64,000 nt of DNA from Callorhinus ursinus (Eukaryota > Chordata > Mammalia > Carnivora > Otariidae). The notes under the pieces were generated by a model that searched no databases, had not been told where the DNA came from, and saw only the letters and a list, made by a program, of their open reading frames with translations. Shown here piece by piece: positions 1 to 12,874 of the stretch (positions are counted from its first letter, which is position 1; each line of letters begins with the position of its first letter). The position numbers and the translations under genes are program-made. The stretch is taken from assembly GCF_003265705.1 (NCBI RefSeq), contig NW_020312848.1, positions 53,548,765-53,612,764 on the forward strand, written 5' to 3'.

Positions 1-1210
1 GGCTGTTTCAGGTAATGAAATTAAATAGCAAGCATTTTTTAACATGTAAATGGATTATATACCAGAGGATTTTTTACTGGTGGGTCACAACACAGACCAT
101 ACTTTCTTTAAGAAACCATGTTATACATGGCTTTTAGGTCATAGACTAGCTCTTCAATTTGACCGTGATGTCAAAAAGGGGTGGTCCATCACCCTTATAG
201 AGCTTGCAAATATTATTTGTTAATATTTATCATTTTTTAAAAAATATGAACTTGTTAAATCTTAAAAATTAAACCTTTCTCTCTATATCTCTGTCTCTCT
301 CTCTCTCACATACACACATGCTTTTCCAGCCTCTCTTGAAAATTCACATTTGCTAAGACTAAGCCTGCATTCCTACACAACAAATGAAGTGGCAAATGCA
401 GTCATCTGACGGGGGTTAAAAACCACCTCTTTAGAGACTTTACCACAGAACCCTCCAACTTTGTTTTATCTTGCACCTGGCTGCTTTTTAGTTTTGTTTT
501 TGGATATTTTATGAAAACATATATTTGGAAAATTTTGTCAAGTTGGGTGTATTCTGCAAAGATTAATGGTAAGAGAGTTGTTTGAAGATATTTGTTGGAT
601 GCAAGGGTGATGGATATGAAATTGTCACTGGAGAATTGGGAAAAGGATTCCACCTCATTGTAGAGGTGGAAGAGATGTTATAGAATCATTGGTACACATT
701 TAAGAGAACTTGATTGCTCTTTTGTGAGTGATAATTTTTGATCCTCATGATGTATTTGTCTACCATATTATTCTTTCTAGTAATATATTCATCTTGAAAC
801 CTAACCACTGCATGCAATAATCTTTAGAAATGAGACATGCTTGGGTTACAAATGAGATAGCAGGAATAGATTCCCTATCATTCTGGTAGGCTTGGTTATC
901 CCCCCTTGCCTTCTGTTGCCTGTAAATCCTCTGCAGGACTTCATTCTTCATTCCCTCCTTAACTGTTGGTTGTTTCCTTGGGCTAGAAAGAATATTATCA
1001 GATTTACATTTCAGAAACCAAACAAAAAAGTAAAAAACTTAGATTGTATTGTGGAGTGTGGGTTAGAGGGAATTAAGACTGGGGGAAGGAGATTGTATAT
1101 TCAGTAGGAACTTTAAATCTGAGGATCACGAGACAGGTGTGGACTGGATATATACATTTGGGAATCATTAGGAACAAGTAGAGGTTAATGCTGGAAGTAT
1201 GCCTGTTAAG
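1..1210. other. No gene or named repeat recognised
   Basis: AT-rich sequence with short open frames only and no splice-bounded coding signal that I can support. A short CT-rich simple repeat lies near 276-308. No RNA gene was seen. Confidence 0.5.
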
Positions 1211-1223
1211 AACAGAAGAGGAG

Positions 1224-1411
1224 GGGTGCCTGAGTGGCTCAGTCAGTTAAGCATCTGCCTTCGGCTCAGGTCGTGATCTCAGGGTCCTGGGATTGAGTCC
1301 CACATCAGGCTACTTGCTCAGTGGGGAGTCTGCTTCTTCTTCTCCCTCTGTCCTTCCCCCAACTCTTGTTCTCTCTCTCAAATAAACAAATAAAATCTTA
1401 AAAAAAAAAAA
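1224..1411 (+). mobile_element. SINEC (tRNA-Lys-derived caniform SINE)
   Basis: The head reads GGGTGCCTGAGTGGCTCAGT, followed by the B-box-like GATTGAGTCCC, a CT-rich body and an AATAAA/poly-A tail. It is flanked by a perfect 13-bp target-site duplication AACAGAAGAGGAG at 1211-1223 and 1412-1424, so the copy is full length. This is a non-autonomous element thought to be mobilised by L1. Confidence 0.96.
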
Positions 1412-1424
1412 AACAGAAGAGGAG

Positions 1425-2572
1425 TAGAATGAAGTCATGGGAAAAGTAACATTGAGGAGGTAGCTCTAAGAATAGGAATTAGCAGACACTGAAAAAAGGT
1501 CTGAGGGGTAGGAGAGGAATCCAGAAAGAGGGGTGTCATGTAAGCCAAAGGGAGAATTTTAAGAAGGAAGGAGTGAAAAATAAGCTGAGTGAATGAGAGA
1601 AGTTCAGCAAACCAAGAATTAAGAATTCACATTTGGATTTGTCAGCTAGGAGGTGATTCCTATGCTGATTATAAAATGTTTAACTTCTAGGGCATAAGGA
1701 TTTAGTAAACCTTTGACCATCTGTGTGAATTTGTTAGTGTGAAAAGAATGGAATCTTGTTTATTCTAATCCCAACCAAATATTTTTGTCACATAATAGCA
1801 TCATGGAAAAAAAGAAAAACAAAAATTTGTTGATAAAAGGAAATAATCAAATGATGAATGAATAATAAATTAATGATACTTTTAGTGAATATATAAAGTT
1901 ATCATCTAAACTGGGATGCTTTTAAGAAGGAAAGGTATAACTATGAATAATTATAATAAGTATAAATCTCATCTATCCCAGGTAATCAAGGAGGAATGCT
2001 CACCTTGGTTATAGTTCAGGTTTATTGAGTGCTAGCTATGTGCCAGACACTGAGATGAGTTCTTTACCAGTTCATATGATTTAATGACTAAGATTTTGGT
2101 TGCCAACATTAATAATTCTGTCTTTGTATATTCTGCATTTACTGACAAAAATGCTATATATAATTTTGATGTCTTTATAGAACTTAACTCTTTATTTAAA
2201 AAAGAAACACAAAAATTGGTAAATACAGTATACCAAATTACATCCTAGGGAATGGAGAAATGAAGATGATTAATACATGGTTCTCATTGCTAATGATCTA
2301 CCAGTGTAATTGAGAGAATCTGAGAACAAAATTTCAGTATACTGTGGTAAAGTGTCATGATGGTAGTGTAGTTTGTGAAGGCCACAACTTGTATTTTATA
2401 CATTATGTCCTGTCTTTTTTAAAGTTAAATTTATAGTATATTTGAACTTTGTAAGGTAGAGTTTGCTTTTTGTTAAAAAAGAAATTCACCAATGGAAAAG
2501 ACAAGGTATAGCTAATTGTATGTTTAAGTGGGGTTTTCTCTACCATGGAAACTATGTTCTGTGTATGTGCAC

Positions 2573-2628
<56 letters not shown>

Positions 2629-5600
2629 GGAGGGAGGGAGGGAGGGAGATCAGTTCTATATCACAAAGGGATACATTTCCATATCTATAATGTAATTTTA
2701 GCCACACTCAAGCTATATTCTGTGAAGGGTCTGGCATATTTCTCTGACACATCTGGTAGATATGTGTGGCATTAATTAGCATAGGTATTGCTATAAATGA
2801 CATGTCAGTCCAGGACAACAAAAAGTATTTGTTGCTGATGTCAATCATTCATCCTTTGTCAGTTCAAAAGGCTTCCCTAAAGGAATGCACATTGATCTTC
2901 ACTGATCCAAAATACAGCAAAATCATTTCTGTGTTCTAGAAACAAAAGTGGAACTACCTATGTTTGAAAAACCATATGGAGATAATCATACAGAAAGTGC
3001 ACGTTTATAAATTTGAGTAGTAAGCCTGTTAAATTAGACCAAGATTAATTGAATCTTTTGAAAAGAAAACAGCAGTTTTCTGTAATCCTAATCTAGTCTT
3101 GACTGTTTTCTTCCTTGGAGCTTTAATTTTTGGTAGCCTAATTTGTGTTTTTGTTTCACCTTGAAATAATTTTGAGATATGCCAAGTAAATGATTGCAAG
3201 TATCCCTTACAATGGTTAAAAACAAAGGTGATCAACACACGTATCAATCCATGACTATATTGATGGCTTAAAGAGGTACTCTTCTGCCTACATATATCTG
3301 TTTTTTTTATTTGGCTATTCTGATAGAGATATCGATTGACTTTGTTTACTATAATCCCATCACATTTATCTTTTTGTAATAATAATCACAAGTGTAATAC
3401 TCTTATATTTCTAAGCAAAAACTGGCTTTAAAAAAGGACATATTTCCCCCCAAAACATATATATTTTATTTCCAATTTTTCTCCAAAATCTCCCCCTACA
3501 TTCTAATTTATTATTTAATGGAAAGCAATATGAATGACTTTAAGATAAGGCAAGAGAGTGTGGTCTAGTGTATAGTACAGTTGAAGACATTTATCTTAAT
3601 ATTTCATTTTAATGAGGCAGAAAATATCCATTATTAGAAAACCGTAATTTGATAAAATTTGTAGAATACAATTAATTCTCTTAAAATTATGAATGTTCAT
3701 ACCACCAAAGGGCAGATAACCACATGTCACATTTCTGTGTCCTTGTAAAGGTAGTGTATGTTACATTTTTACGTCTTACAGATTTGCTAGAGAATTAACA
3801 TGAAATGGGATTTAGGATGTACCCATGTTATATCCTTTAATTTGATCAACATGCTTTGTTTAAATAGCAGTTCCTAACCTTTGTACCATCTTTAAAATTT
3901 TTACTCCAGGTCTCTTGCCCTGCCTACAGATCCTCTGCTATCTGTTTCTAGTCTGTCTCATGCTTTTGAAATCATCTTTTTTTATTATTCCATTAAAATT
4001 TTTAAAAATGGATTTTCCTTTACACTTTTCTAATCATCCTGTAATTCTTTAGCTCTAAGACATTAAAATGAATGAGTAAAAATATTTGATACCTAATCGT
4101 CTCTGCCAGTCCATTCAAACTCATGGATTTGCAAAATTATGTTAAAGTCTTTTAAAAATACATTTGAGTAGGCTTTTGTAGTCATTTGGTTTTTGAATAT
4201 TAATTTTCTCTTGCTATGCTGCTTAGCCATAAAAATGAAAAAGAAGATAGATGTGGGTTTCTTTTAGTGGTGTTAATTTAAAGTACTTGATTTATTTATT
4301 ATAATATTCAACAATGGCAATTCCTATTTTCTCTGTTCACATCAGATCCAACAGAAAATAATGAGAAGCCCCCACCCACCAGCACAGTAAGAAAAAGTTT
4401 GATGCATTTTGTAATAATTGATTAAAAGTATAATTTCCCCCTAGATCAAACAAATAATAGAAGTCTGTTGAAGCTTTGTCCTGACCTATTCTGGAAGTAG
4501 AAGAATACCCTGGAGAAAGGAGCATTGTAAGCACAAAGAATAAGACTCCTCAATCCTGGGAGAGAGAATTAAAGTCTAACCCTCCAAATGTAAGTCATCT
4601 GTACTCTATTTTCCATCCCTCAGTTTTTGTGGCTGTTCAGGTATTAGTAAAAAAATATGTGATAAAAATATTTGGATTTTTTTTCTGTACAAAATATACA
4701 GATGTTTTGGTTGGTAACTTTAAATTCCTATTTGTGTTAACATTTTCTAAATAGTAACATAAGGTAATGCTTTGCAATAATAATATTTAATGCAAAATGG
4801 ATTATTTTTAATTTTATCTTCTGGAAGAGAACTGTTACGAATTTTGAGAGTATTCTGGTGAAAAGAAGGTAACTTGCTTTGATTTAATATCTGCAGTTGT
4901 GCCATCATAGTCCCTTTTTGCTCTAAACTTTAGTTCTTTCTTTTTCTTTTATATTTCTTTATAGCTGAGAATAAGACTATCTTAATAAATCTATTTGAAT
5001 CCACCTTCCCATAAAGAGAGACATTAAGTCCTTTTTTTTTCATTTTGCATAGTGAAACTGAATTGGAATGAATTTGTATCCATAATCCACTATAAAAATA
5101 TATAAATTTTGTCAGCTCAGTGTAATTGGAAAGACTGATTCCCTATCTTGTTAGAAAGAACTTAAAAGATGTGTTTTTGTGATTATATAGAAAGACAGAA
5201 TTCAGTTGTGTTTAGAAATTGGTAGAAAGAATGATAATCAAAGGTAATACTTGTTTTAGGAAAATTATTTGGAAGAAATTTCTTGGCAATCACGACTTTT
5301 ATCTGAAAAGTTACTTAGTGCATCATCCTTGTGATAAGGCACTTGATATGTAATATAGTGGCTTAACTTCCAGAAATTTGACTTTTGCTTAACAGTTGAT
5401 AAGATAACCCTTTTCATTCTTTGGTGAAAGAATCAGTGAAAGAGTATTGTTTTGATTTTTAAAAGTCTGAACCATGACAATCAATACTTACTAGAGTTGA
5501 ATACAACCAAATTATATGTTTCCCCACCCCAATTATCTTAAAAATTGAAACACGAATTTTTGTAGGTTTTGAATGTGATATTCTTATTGATACAGCATCT

Positions 5601-5927
5601 GATAAAGTTGTCAAAGTAGTCTGCAGTAAGAAATCTTCATAATTTCTAGGTTCACATTTAATCTTTTGTTTAGAACGTCTGATAGAGCCTTGAAACTCTG
5701 TGACTGTTCCTGACAGTCTATAGTTGTGAGTTAGGATTTTTTAATTTAGCAGAAACCATGTATAAAAAAAAATCAAACTTTTTGGTTATGGTCTTAGATA
5801 CTTAGTTCTAAATTTTTCTATCATTGAACTTGATAGAGATGCCTTGGAGAAACACTACAAACATTATTATTCCTTTCACTGATATGAAACAATTGCTCCT
5901 CATTTATAACTTTAATATTTGTTATTG
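1425..5927. other. Long stretch without a gene
   Basis: AT-rich DNA with only short, compositionally unremarkable open frames. The piece at about 2018-2090 (TTTATTGAGTGCTAGCTATG and following) resembles the 3' part of an old L2/MIR-type repeat. A compound microsatellite is listed separately. Nothing else was recognised. Confidence 0.5.
2575..2648. repeat. Compound microsatellite (TG)n-(AG)n-(GGGA)n
   Basis: About 36 bases of TG are followed by about 18 bases of AG and then about 20 bases of GGGA units. The open frames across it are low-complexity Cys/Val or Arg/Glu runs and are not genes. Confidence 0.97.
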
Positions 5928-5938
5928 AAAAGTATGAC

Positions 5939-6127
5939 GGGGCACCTGGGTGGCTCAGTTGGTTAAGCGACTGCCTTCGGCTCTGGTCATGATCTTGGAG
6001 TCCCGGGATCGAATCCCACATCGGGCTCCCTGCTCAGCAGGGAGTCTCCTTCTCCCTCTGACCCTCTTCCCTCTTGTGCTCTCTATCTCTCATTCTCTCT
6101 CAAATAAATAAATAAAATCTTTAAAAA
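5939..6127 (+). mobile_element. SINEC full-length copy
   Basis: Typical head (GGGCACCTGGGTGGCTCAGT), CT-rich middle and (AAAT)n/poly-A tail. A perfect 11-bp duplication AAAAGTATGAC flanks it at 5928-5938 and 6128-6138. It is closer to the family consensus than the copy at 1.2 kb. Confidence 0.97.
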
Positions 6128-6539
6128 AAAAGTATGACAAAACTTTTAAGAAGTTGTTTAACTTTGATGAGTAGTGAATTCTTATTTACAAGTTTGAGGT
6201 TGATGAAGGATTGGAAAATGTTATTGTTTACAGAAAACTTTTGCTGATCCTCTGCTCTACAGTAGTGCAAATAAAGTATAGCAACAGTAACATGGTTGAA
6301 TCCCATAAACATAATGTTGAGTAAAAAAAACCTAAACATGTATGTATGATTTCTTCTTTAAAAAGTTCCAAAACTAGACTACAGTGTTTAGGATGCAAGA
6401 AATGATTACAACAAAATTAAAGACAATAGTTAAATTCTAGGTAGGTGATAGAAATTGGGGTGGAGTTTCTAGGAGCTTCCTGTGTGTCAGCTACATTCAA
6501 TTTTTTCACTAGGCTGGTGTTGCATGGATATTTATGCTA

Positions 6540-8830
6540 TGGAAAGCTAGGTGTGTCTCTGCTAATATCAGGTATAAGGCAAGGATGTCCTTACCATTCC
6601 TATTTAATATTATACTGGAACATACTTAATATTATACTGGAAATCCTCGCTAAGGTAATAAGATAAGAAAAAGAAATAAAAGGCATACAGATCAGAAAGG
6701 AAGAAATACAACTATTTGCAGATAACATGATTGTCTGTTAAAAAATCTCAAAGAATCAACCAAAGAAAACCTCCTGTAACCAATAAATGATTTTAACAAG
6801 GTTGCAGAAAACAAGATTATTATACAAGTCAGTTGCTTTCCTATGTACCAGCAATGAACAATTGGGATTTGAAATTAAAAATACATAAAGTTTTTTACCA
6901 TTATATTAGCACCAACAAACCTGAAATCCAGGTATAAATCTAATTATATGTATATATATAATACAAATTAGGAAAACTACAAAATTCTGATTAAAGAAAA
7001 TCAAAAATCTAAATAAATGGGGAGATATTCCATGTACCTGCAAAAACATACACAATATATGATTATAATGTCATGTCTTCCTTTCTTGAGCTATATATTC
7101 AACATAATCCCAATAAAATCCCAACAAGTTATTTTGTGAATATTGATAAACTGATTCTTAAGTTTATGTGAAAAGACCAAAGACCATAAATAGCCAATAT
7201 AATATTGAAGAAGAGCAAAGTTAGAGGACTACGCTCCCGGATTTCAAGACTTCATATAAAGCTACAGTAATCAAGACAGTATGATATTGATGAAAGAATA
7301 GACCATTGGAATGTAAAAGAGAGCCCAGTAATAGACCTCACAAGTATAATCAACTGATGTTTGACAAAGGTACAAAGGCAATTCAATGGAGAAAGGACAG
7401 TCTTTTCAAAAGTGGTACTGGAACAATTGGACATTGATACGCAAACAAATCTAGACTCAAACCGTAAAACTTTTACAAAAATAAATTCAGGGTAGGTCAT
7501 AGAGCTAACTGTAAAATGCAACATTATAAAACTGTTGGAAGATAACATAGAAGAAAATCTAAGTGGCCTTGGGTTTGGAGATGATTTTTTAGATAAAATG
7601 GCAAAAGCACAATTTATGAAAGAAAAAATTGAAAAATTGGACTTCAATAGAATGAAAAACTTACACTCTGAGGAAAACACTGCTAAGAGAATGAAAAGAC
7701 AAGTCACAGACTGGAAGAATATATTTATAAAACACATGTCTGATAAAAGACTTGTATTTAAAATACACAGAGAACTCAACAATAAGAAAGCACATAATTC
7801 AGCTAAAAAGTGAAAAGTTTTAGAGTTAATGAAAGAAGACACAAAGATGGCAAATAAGCATATGAAAAGATGCTCAACATTTATTTCACTAGGGAATTGC
7901 GAATTAAAACAATGAGATACCACTACATACCTATTAGAATGGCTAAAATCCAAAACACTGACAATACCAAATGTTGTTAAGGATGTAGAGCAACAAGGAC
8001 TCCGATTCATTGTTGGCAGGAATGCAAAGTGATATAGCCACTTTGGAAAACAGTTTCGCAGTTTACTATGAAGCCAAACATGTATACAATACTTACCATG
8101 TAATCTAGCTATTGCACTACTCAGTAATTACCCAAATGAGTTGAAAACTTATGTCCACATAAAAATTTGCAGAACAATGTTTATAGAAGCTTTATTCCTA
8201 ATTACACAAACTTGGAAACCACCAGGATGTCCTTCAGTTGGTGAATGAATAAACTAGCTGTGATACATACATTCAATGGACTATTCAGTGATAAAGAGAA
8301 ATGACCTATTAAGCCACAAAAAGACATGGAGAAACATAAATGAATGTTACTGAGTGAATGAAGCCATCTGTAAAGGCTACATACTGTATGATTCCAACTA
8401 TATGACATTCTGGAAAAGGCGAAACTATGGAGACCAAGAAAAGATCAGTGGTTTCCAGGGTTGAGGGGAGGGACTGATGAATAGGTGGATTTTGTTTTGT
8501 TTTGTTTTTTGTTTTTTTGAATAGGTGGATCTTTAGAGTAGTGAAACTGTTCTGTATAGTAATGTAAGGGTGGATACGTGACATGTATGTCAAAGAGCTG
8601 TACAACACTAACAGTTAACCCTAATGTGAACTCTGTACTTTATTAATAACAGTGTTTTAATATGAGTTCATCAGTTAGAGAAAATGTACCATGCTCTAAT
8701 GCAAGATGTTAGTAATAGTAGAAACTTTATGTATTCTGCAAATAGGGAAGAGAATGTATATGGGAATTCTGTACTTTCTGCTATATTTCTCTGTAAATAT
8801 AAAACTGCTCAAAAAAATTTTAGATAATTT
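6540..8830 (+). mobile_element. Old L1 fragment: ORF2 3' half plus 3' UTR
   Basis: Sense-strand L1 remnant. Around 6570-6600 the translation contains a GIRQGCPY motif matching the L1 reverse-transcriptase block normally reading G-T-R-Q-G-C-P. A 92-codon open stretch at 7535-7813 matches the region after the RT domain, with E-D-N-I, F-M-K and R-L-V-F-K-I blocks. The sequence then runs through ORF2 C-terminal and 3' UTR-like DNA to about 8.83 kb. Many stops and indels are present, so it is dead and probably belongs to an L1M-age subfamily. The left boundary is approximate; 6.36-6.54 kb may be part of a second L1 3' UTR piece. The 252-codon minus-strand frame at 7252-8010 is the antisense of this element and is not a gene. 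Confidence 0.88.
8491..8517 (-). mobile_element. Poly-A-only retroinsertion inside the old L1
   Basis: A 27-base T-rich tract with interspersed G (poly-A on the minus strand) is bracketed by a perfect 13-bp direct repeat TGAATAGGTGGAT at 8478-8490 and 8518-8530. Removing the tract and one repeat restores continuous L1 3' UTR sequence. The structure fits target-primed reverse transcription that stopped within the RNA tail. Confidence 0.75.
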
Positions 8831-9127
8831 TTTGCAACTCTAATATAATTTAAAAAATTAAAAAGCGGTCTCAATGATTCTGTTAATTAGAATTCTGAGA
8901 AAAAGTAAGATAATTTCAGATTTGATCTATCTACACTGAATATTCAAAATTAAAAAGATATAATTTAAAATCAATATTTTGTGATCTCACAAAGCAGTGT
9001 GTTTTATTTGGGGGAAGTGCTAATGTCCATAAAGGGAGTCTTCTACACTTGAATACATTTAGTATAACTTTTTATGACAATTTATTTACGTAGCATAAAC
9101 TTGTCTTTATTTTAGGATAGGCGTTTC

Positions 9128-9329
9128 TGGGCGCCTGAGTGGCTCAGTTGGTTAAGCAACTGCCTTTGGCTCAGGTCATGATCCTGGAGCCCCGGGATTG
9201 AGTCCCACATCAGGCTCCCTGCTCAGCAGGGAGTCTGCTTCTCCCTCTGACCCTCTTCCCTCTTGTGCTCTCTATCTCTCATTCTCTCTCTCTCAAATAA
9301 ATAAATAAAATCTTAAAAAAAAAAGAACT
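9128..9329 (+). mobile_element. SINEC full-length copy
   Basis: Complete head, body and (AAAT)n/poly-A tail. A long imperfect duplication flanks it: ATTTTAGGATAGGCGTTTC at 9109-9127 and ATTTTAAGATAGGCATTTC at 9330-9348, with two transitions. Confidence 0.96.
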
Positions 9330-9349
9330 ATTTTAAGATAGGCATTTCA

Positions 9350-10180
9350 GTTTTGGTTTTAAAAATATTTTTTTCACTAATATAACCCAACCTCATTCTG
9401 TAATAATGAAATACTCATCTTTATTAAGTTGTTCATAGCTTCTTTCCTTACATTTTAATGCATTTTATGCAGTGGTCTATCATCCTCAGAAATGCTTTTT
9501 TACTTATGTGGGACTTTAATTTGTTAATTTTAACATTAGTATGTTGTAAAAGAAATGGAAAACACAGATGCTTTTTGTATTCCTTTCTTGAATACAAATT
9601 TTCAAATACAGATTCAGTTTAAAAATACCAGGCACGGACTTTTTCCTAGTCCCTTTTTAATTTTTCTTTCCTTTCTTCTTTCTTCCCCTCTTCCTCTTTT
9701 TCCTTTCTCCTTTCTCTCTCAGTATATTCTATTGTTTAATTTCTCAAGGAGTGAATATAATCTTATTTAACTAGTTGACATTAACAGAAACCAGGAATTT
9801 ATTATTCATAAAAAATGAAATAGAAAAATCCCCCTTTTCTTCAGATTCTGGATATAGCTAGGCTCAACACAAATGTCTAGGGAGAATGCATCTGTTGCTA
9901 TTGCATTTTTTTTTTGTTTCTCTGAAAACTTGGCATTTGTAATATATCTATGATTTTGATTTGTCTTGGCCAAAACCCAGATTACCAAGGAATTACATTT
10001 TGAACATATTCAACTAAGAATTATCTTTGTAGCATCTTTTCCTTTGCCATATTGAAATTTTGGGAATAAAATCAGATTTTGTTTCAGAAACCAGCTATGT
10101 TTCTTCATAGTGCCAGAATGATTTTTTTTTAAGTTAAAGAGACACAAAGCAATACTTAAAATCTTTAAAACTTATTTTAA
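9350..10180. other. No gene; pyrimidine-rich tract
   Basis: AT-rich. A T/C-rich run lies at about 9650-9720. No named repeat or coding exon recognised. Confidence 0.5.
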
Positions 10181-10184
10181 GCAT

Positions 10185-10400
10185 ACCATGTAGGAAAGAG
10201 TCCCATTTTTGCATTTGACAGACCTGGGTTCAAATGTTTGCTCTGCCATGTAATTTTTTATAGTGATCTTGGGTAAGTTTTGTATGTGAGGAAAAAAAGA
10301 ATTTCTTTATAGGGTTAGATGAAGATTAAACCACCAAACACAAAAAATACCTGCACATAGCTGGTACTTAATTAATGGTAGTGGTCTCTGTCTTGCTTAT
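10185..10400 (+). repeat. MIR (ancient tRNA-derived SINE) fragment
   Basis: The order of blocks matches the MIR consensus: GACCTGGGTTCAAATG, then CTCTGCCATG, then CTTGGGTAAGTT, then a decayed GTTAGATGAAGATTAAA and a terminal CTGGTACTTAATTAATG. It is strongly diverged. Confidence 0.75.
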
Positions 10401-10409
10401 TTTCTATAT

Positions 10410-12100
10410 ATGTAGAAGTATGTGTATAAATAAATGTGTATGTATGTTTATATGTATGTATGTGTTTATATACATATATGTATATTTATCTCTGTGTTTC
10501 ACTTTCTCTATATATCCATCTATGTAGCTCTATCTCTATATACAGTAATGTGCAATATGTAGTCATTTATTTCACTTGCTAAGTTCTGAAGCAGAGCCTT
10601 CTTCTGGAAAGGATATAGTTCTGGAATTTAGGAAATATGAATTCTGTCACCACATGGAAATATTTAAAGGCTTATTATTTCTTTGTGTCCTAATATTTCC
10701 ATAACTTTATATTAATCTACCTAGAATGTTTATAAAGTTTTAAAAGGTCTAAAGAATATGTTTCCTTTATGAATACCCAGCAGACAACAGAATAATTCTT
10801 TTTTAAATCTCATTCAATGTGTAATTCAGAGAATGATGTATTAGTACATCTTGATTGGAGTTCAAAAAGATGTGCATTGGTCAGTTTGAGAAGATATATG
10901 GGAATATGGAAAATAAAATAACTTATTAATATCTGAAAAGAGACATGTCAGTTTTAACAAGACCAAAAAATGCAAGGTGGGAATTGAGTCTTTCTGCAAA
11001 ATAGACATTTGCTATGATTTAGTTTTCACTAAATAGCAAGGCACCAGTTTCTTGGGGCAGCTCTTTGTACAACTGTCTCCGTAACTGATCTGAATCTTTG
11101 TAGAGTAGAAATGCAACAAAATAAAGTGTTAACTCTCCATATTCTCTTACAATAATGTAGACTTTTTAGTAAAAGCAGCTGTTAATATCTCAAGAAAGTA
11201 GCTCATATATCTTGCCTGAATATCTTACATGAAGTTGTGTCTTGTGACTTCTGAATGACTACCTTAAATCTTAACTAATAGCTGCTCTCAGACACTCAAA
11301 GAAGGGTTGTAACGAAGAACAGAATGCTTAAAGAGGCAGGAGTGAAATTCATCAGGCTAAGTGTTTAGAATGAAAGCGTGACCTGTTGTTTTGAAGTGAT
11401 TACTATTTTTTTAAAAAAGCAAAAAACTAGTTCAAACTTGTTTTCCCTATACCTCTTTATATTTTAAAGACAAGATGGTGAGAGCAAAACTTCTTGTTAA
11501 ACCCAAAGTGGTTGGTAGCCTCCAAATCCATTTGAAAGACCAGTTAGTTACACATTGAATCTGCTTCCAAGTTAATGATGCAAAATTAAATCTGGGACAA
11601 GGGCCTCAGTATTCCTGGGATGAATAACTTCTTTTAGTGGGTCTGTCAATGATCTAGTTTTGTAGAGTTGACAGTTCTCCCCATGCAACCACTATTACTT
11701 ATGTGCCCCATTTTGATTATAGCCCTGTGGAACAACATAAAGGAGCAACAAAGTGGTCTTGGATCAGGTATCAAAGAATAGTTTGAAGGTGTATGTTCTC
11801 CACAGATAGGATCTAAAGGTCATTTCTGCTGGACTTTCTTAAATGTTTAATGATTTTATTATTGAACAACTTAAAAGACCGAAATTCTCTTTTGGCAAAT
11901 CAGAGTATACTTTTTTTTTCTATTCATGGGCCATATTTTAGGTTTGTCCAAAAGGCATTAAATTTACTAAGACTTAATACTTTTACCTAAAGTAAACCAT
12001 CCATCAGCCATGTCAGATAACTCAAGCTATATGAAAACATTTGTTAATCTGCTGATCTGGGCAAATTTGTTAGGAATGCTTTTCACTAAAACATATTTTG
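10410..12100. other. No gene; (TATG)n-like simple sequence
   Basis: An imperfect TATG/TGTA simple repeat spans about 10405-10500. The rest is AT-rich without a recognised repeat, RNA gene or exon. Confidence 0.5.
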
Positions 12101-12375
12101 AGTATTCTCTTTACCCCAAAATCCAAAGTGATCGCTTTCTTTAAGATTTTTATTTTAAAATATTGTAAACATTCAGAGAATAACACAGCAGGCATCCACG
12201 TATCCAAATTGGACATGTTAATATCTGGTTATATTTCTTCAGATTTCACTCTTTTTAAGAAATACAATACCACAAATATAGAAAAAGCTATGTGCTTTCA
12301 TCCTGTTCCTTTTTCTCTCTCTAGAGGTATTTACTACACTGAAGTTGGTGTTTATCTATATTCTTACACTTTTGT

Positions 12376-12605
12376 TTTCTTTTTTGTTTTTAAGGTCGTT
12401 CTTTTCTTGTTTGTTTCGTTGTTGTTGTTTTTTTTTTTTGAGAGAGAGAGGCGGGGAGAGTGGTAGAGGGAGAGAGAGAGTCTCAAGCGGTCTCCACACT
12501 GAGTGCAGAGCTGGACCTGGGGCTCCATGTTACAACTCTTGAGATCATGACATGAGCTGGAATCAAGAGTCAGCCACTTAACCGACTGAGCCACCCAGAC
12601 ACCCC
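12376..12605 (-). mobile_element. SINEC copy, antisense
   Basis: Read on the minus strand it has the head GGGTGTCTGGGTGGCTCAGT, the tRNA-like part and a GA/CT-rich body. On the plus strand this is followed by a long T-rich tail at 12376-12440. A likely target duplication ACACTTTTGT lies at 12366-12375 and 12606-12615. Confidence 0.93.
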
Positions 12606-12796
12606 ACACTTTTGTGGGGTTTTTTTTGTGTGTGTGATTTTCAAATTTATGCAGCTGGCACCGTATCAAGTCTGCCCTTCTGAGAAATTTTTTCTTTCAA
12701 AGTTATATTTAGAGGATCTACCCATGTTGATATATACAGGTCTGATTTTTTATTTTTTTTGAAGTAAGCTTTTTTTGATACATATACACAACATAC

Positions 12797-12819
12797 ATAT
12801 ATATATATATATATATATA
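12797..12819. repeat. (AT)n microsatellite
   Basis: Uninterrupted alternating AT run next to the inverted repeat at 12827-12874. Confidence 0.95.
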
Positions 12820-12826
12820 GTAGTAC

Positions 12827-12874
12827 ATTTATGATTTTTGCAGTTGTACAATGAAAATTGCAAAAATCATAAAT
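12827..12874. repeat. Perfect 16-bp inverted repeat, 16-nt loop
   Basis: The arms ATTTATGATTTTTGCA (12827-12842) and TGCAAAAATCATAAAT (12859-12874) are exact reverse complements around GTTGTACAATGAAAAT. It lies inside an old L1-derived stretch, so it may be inherited from the element or formed later. Confidence 0.9.

Noticed and set aside
1224..1300. tRNA gene (A/B-box-like sequence), also at the other SINE heads
   Set aside because: These are tRNA-Lys-derived heads of SINEC elements with CT-rich bodies and poly-A tails, not free-standing tRNA genes.
7252..8010. 252-codon minus-strand open frame
   Set aside because: It is exactly antisense to a recognisable plus-strand L1 ORF2 remnant and its translation has no known domain. 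It stays open because the L1 sense strand is A-rich.
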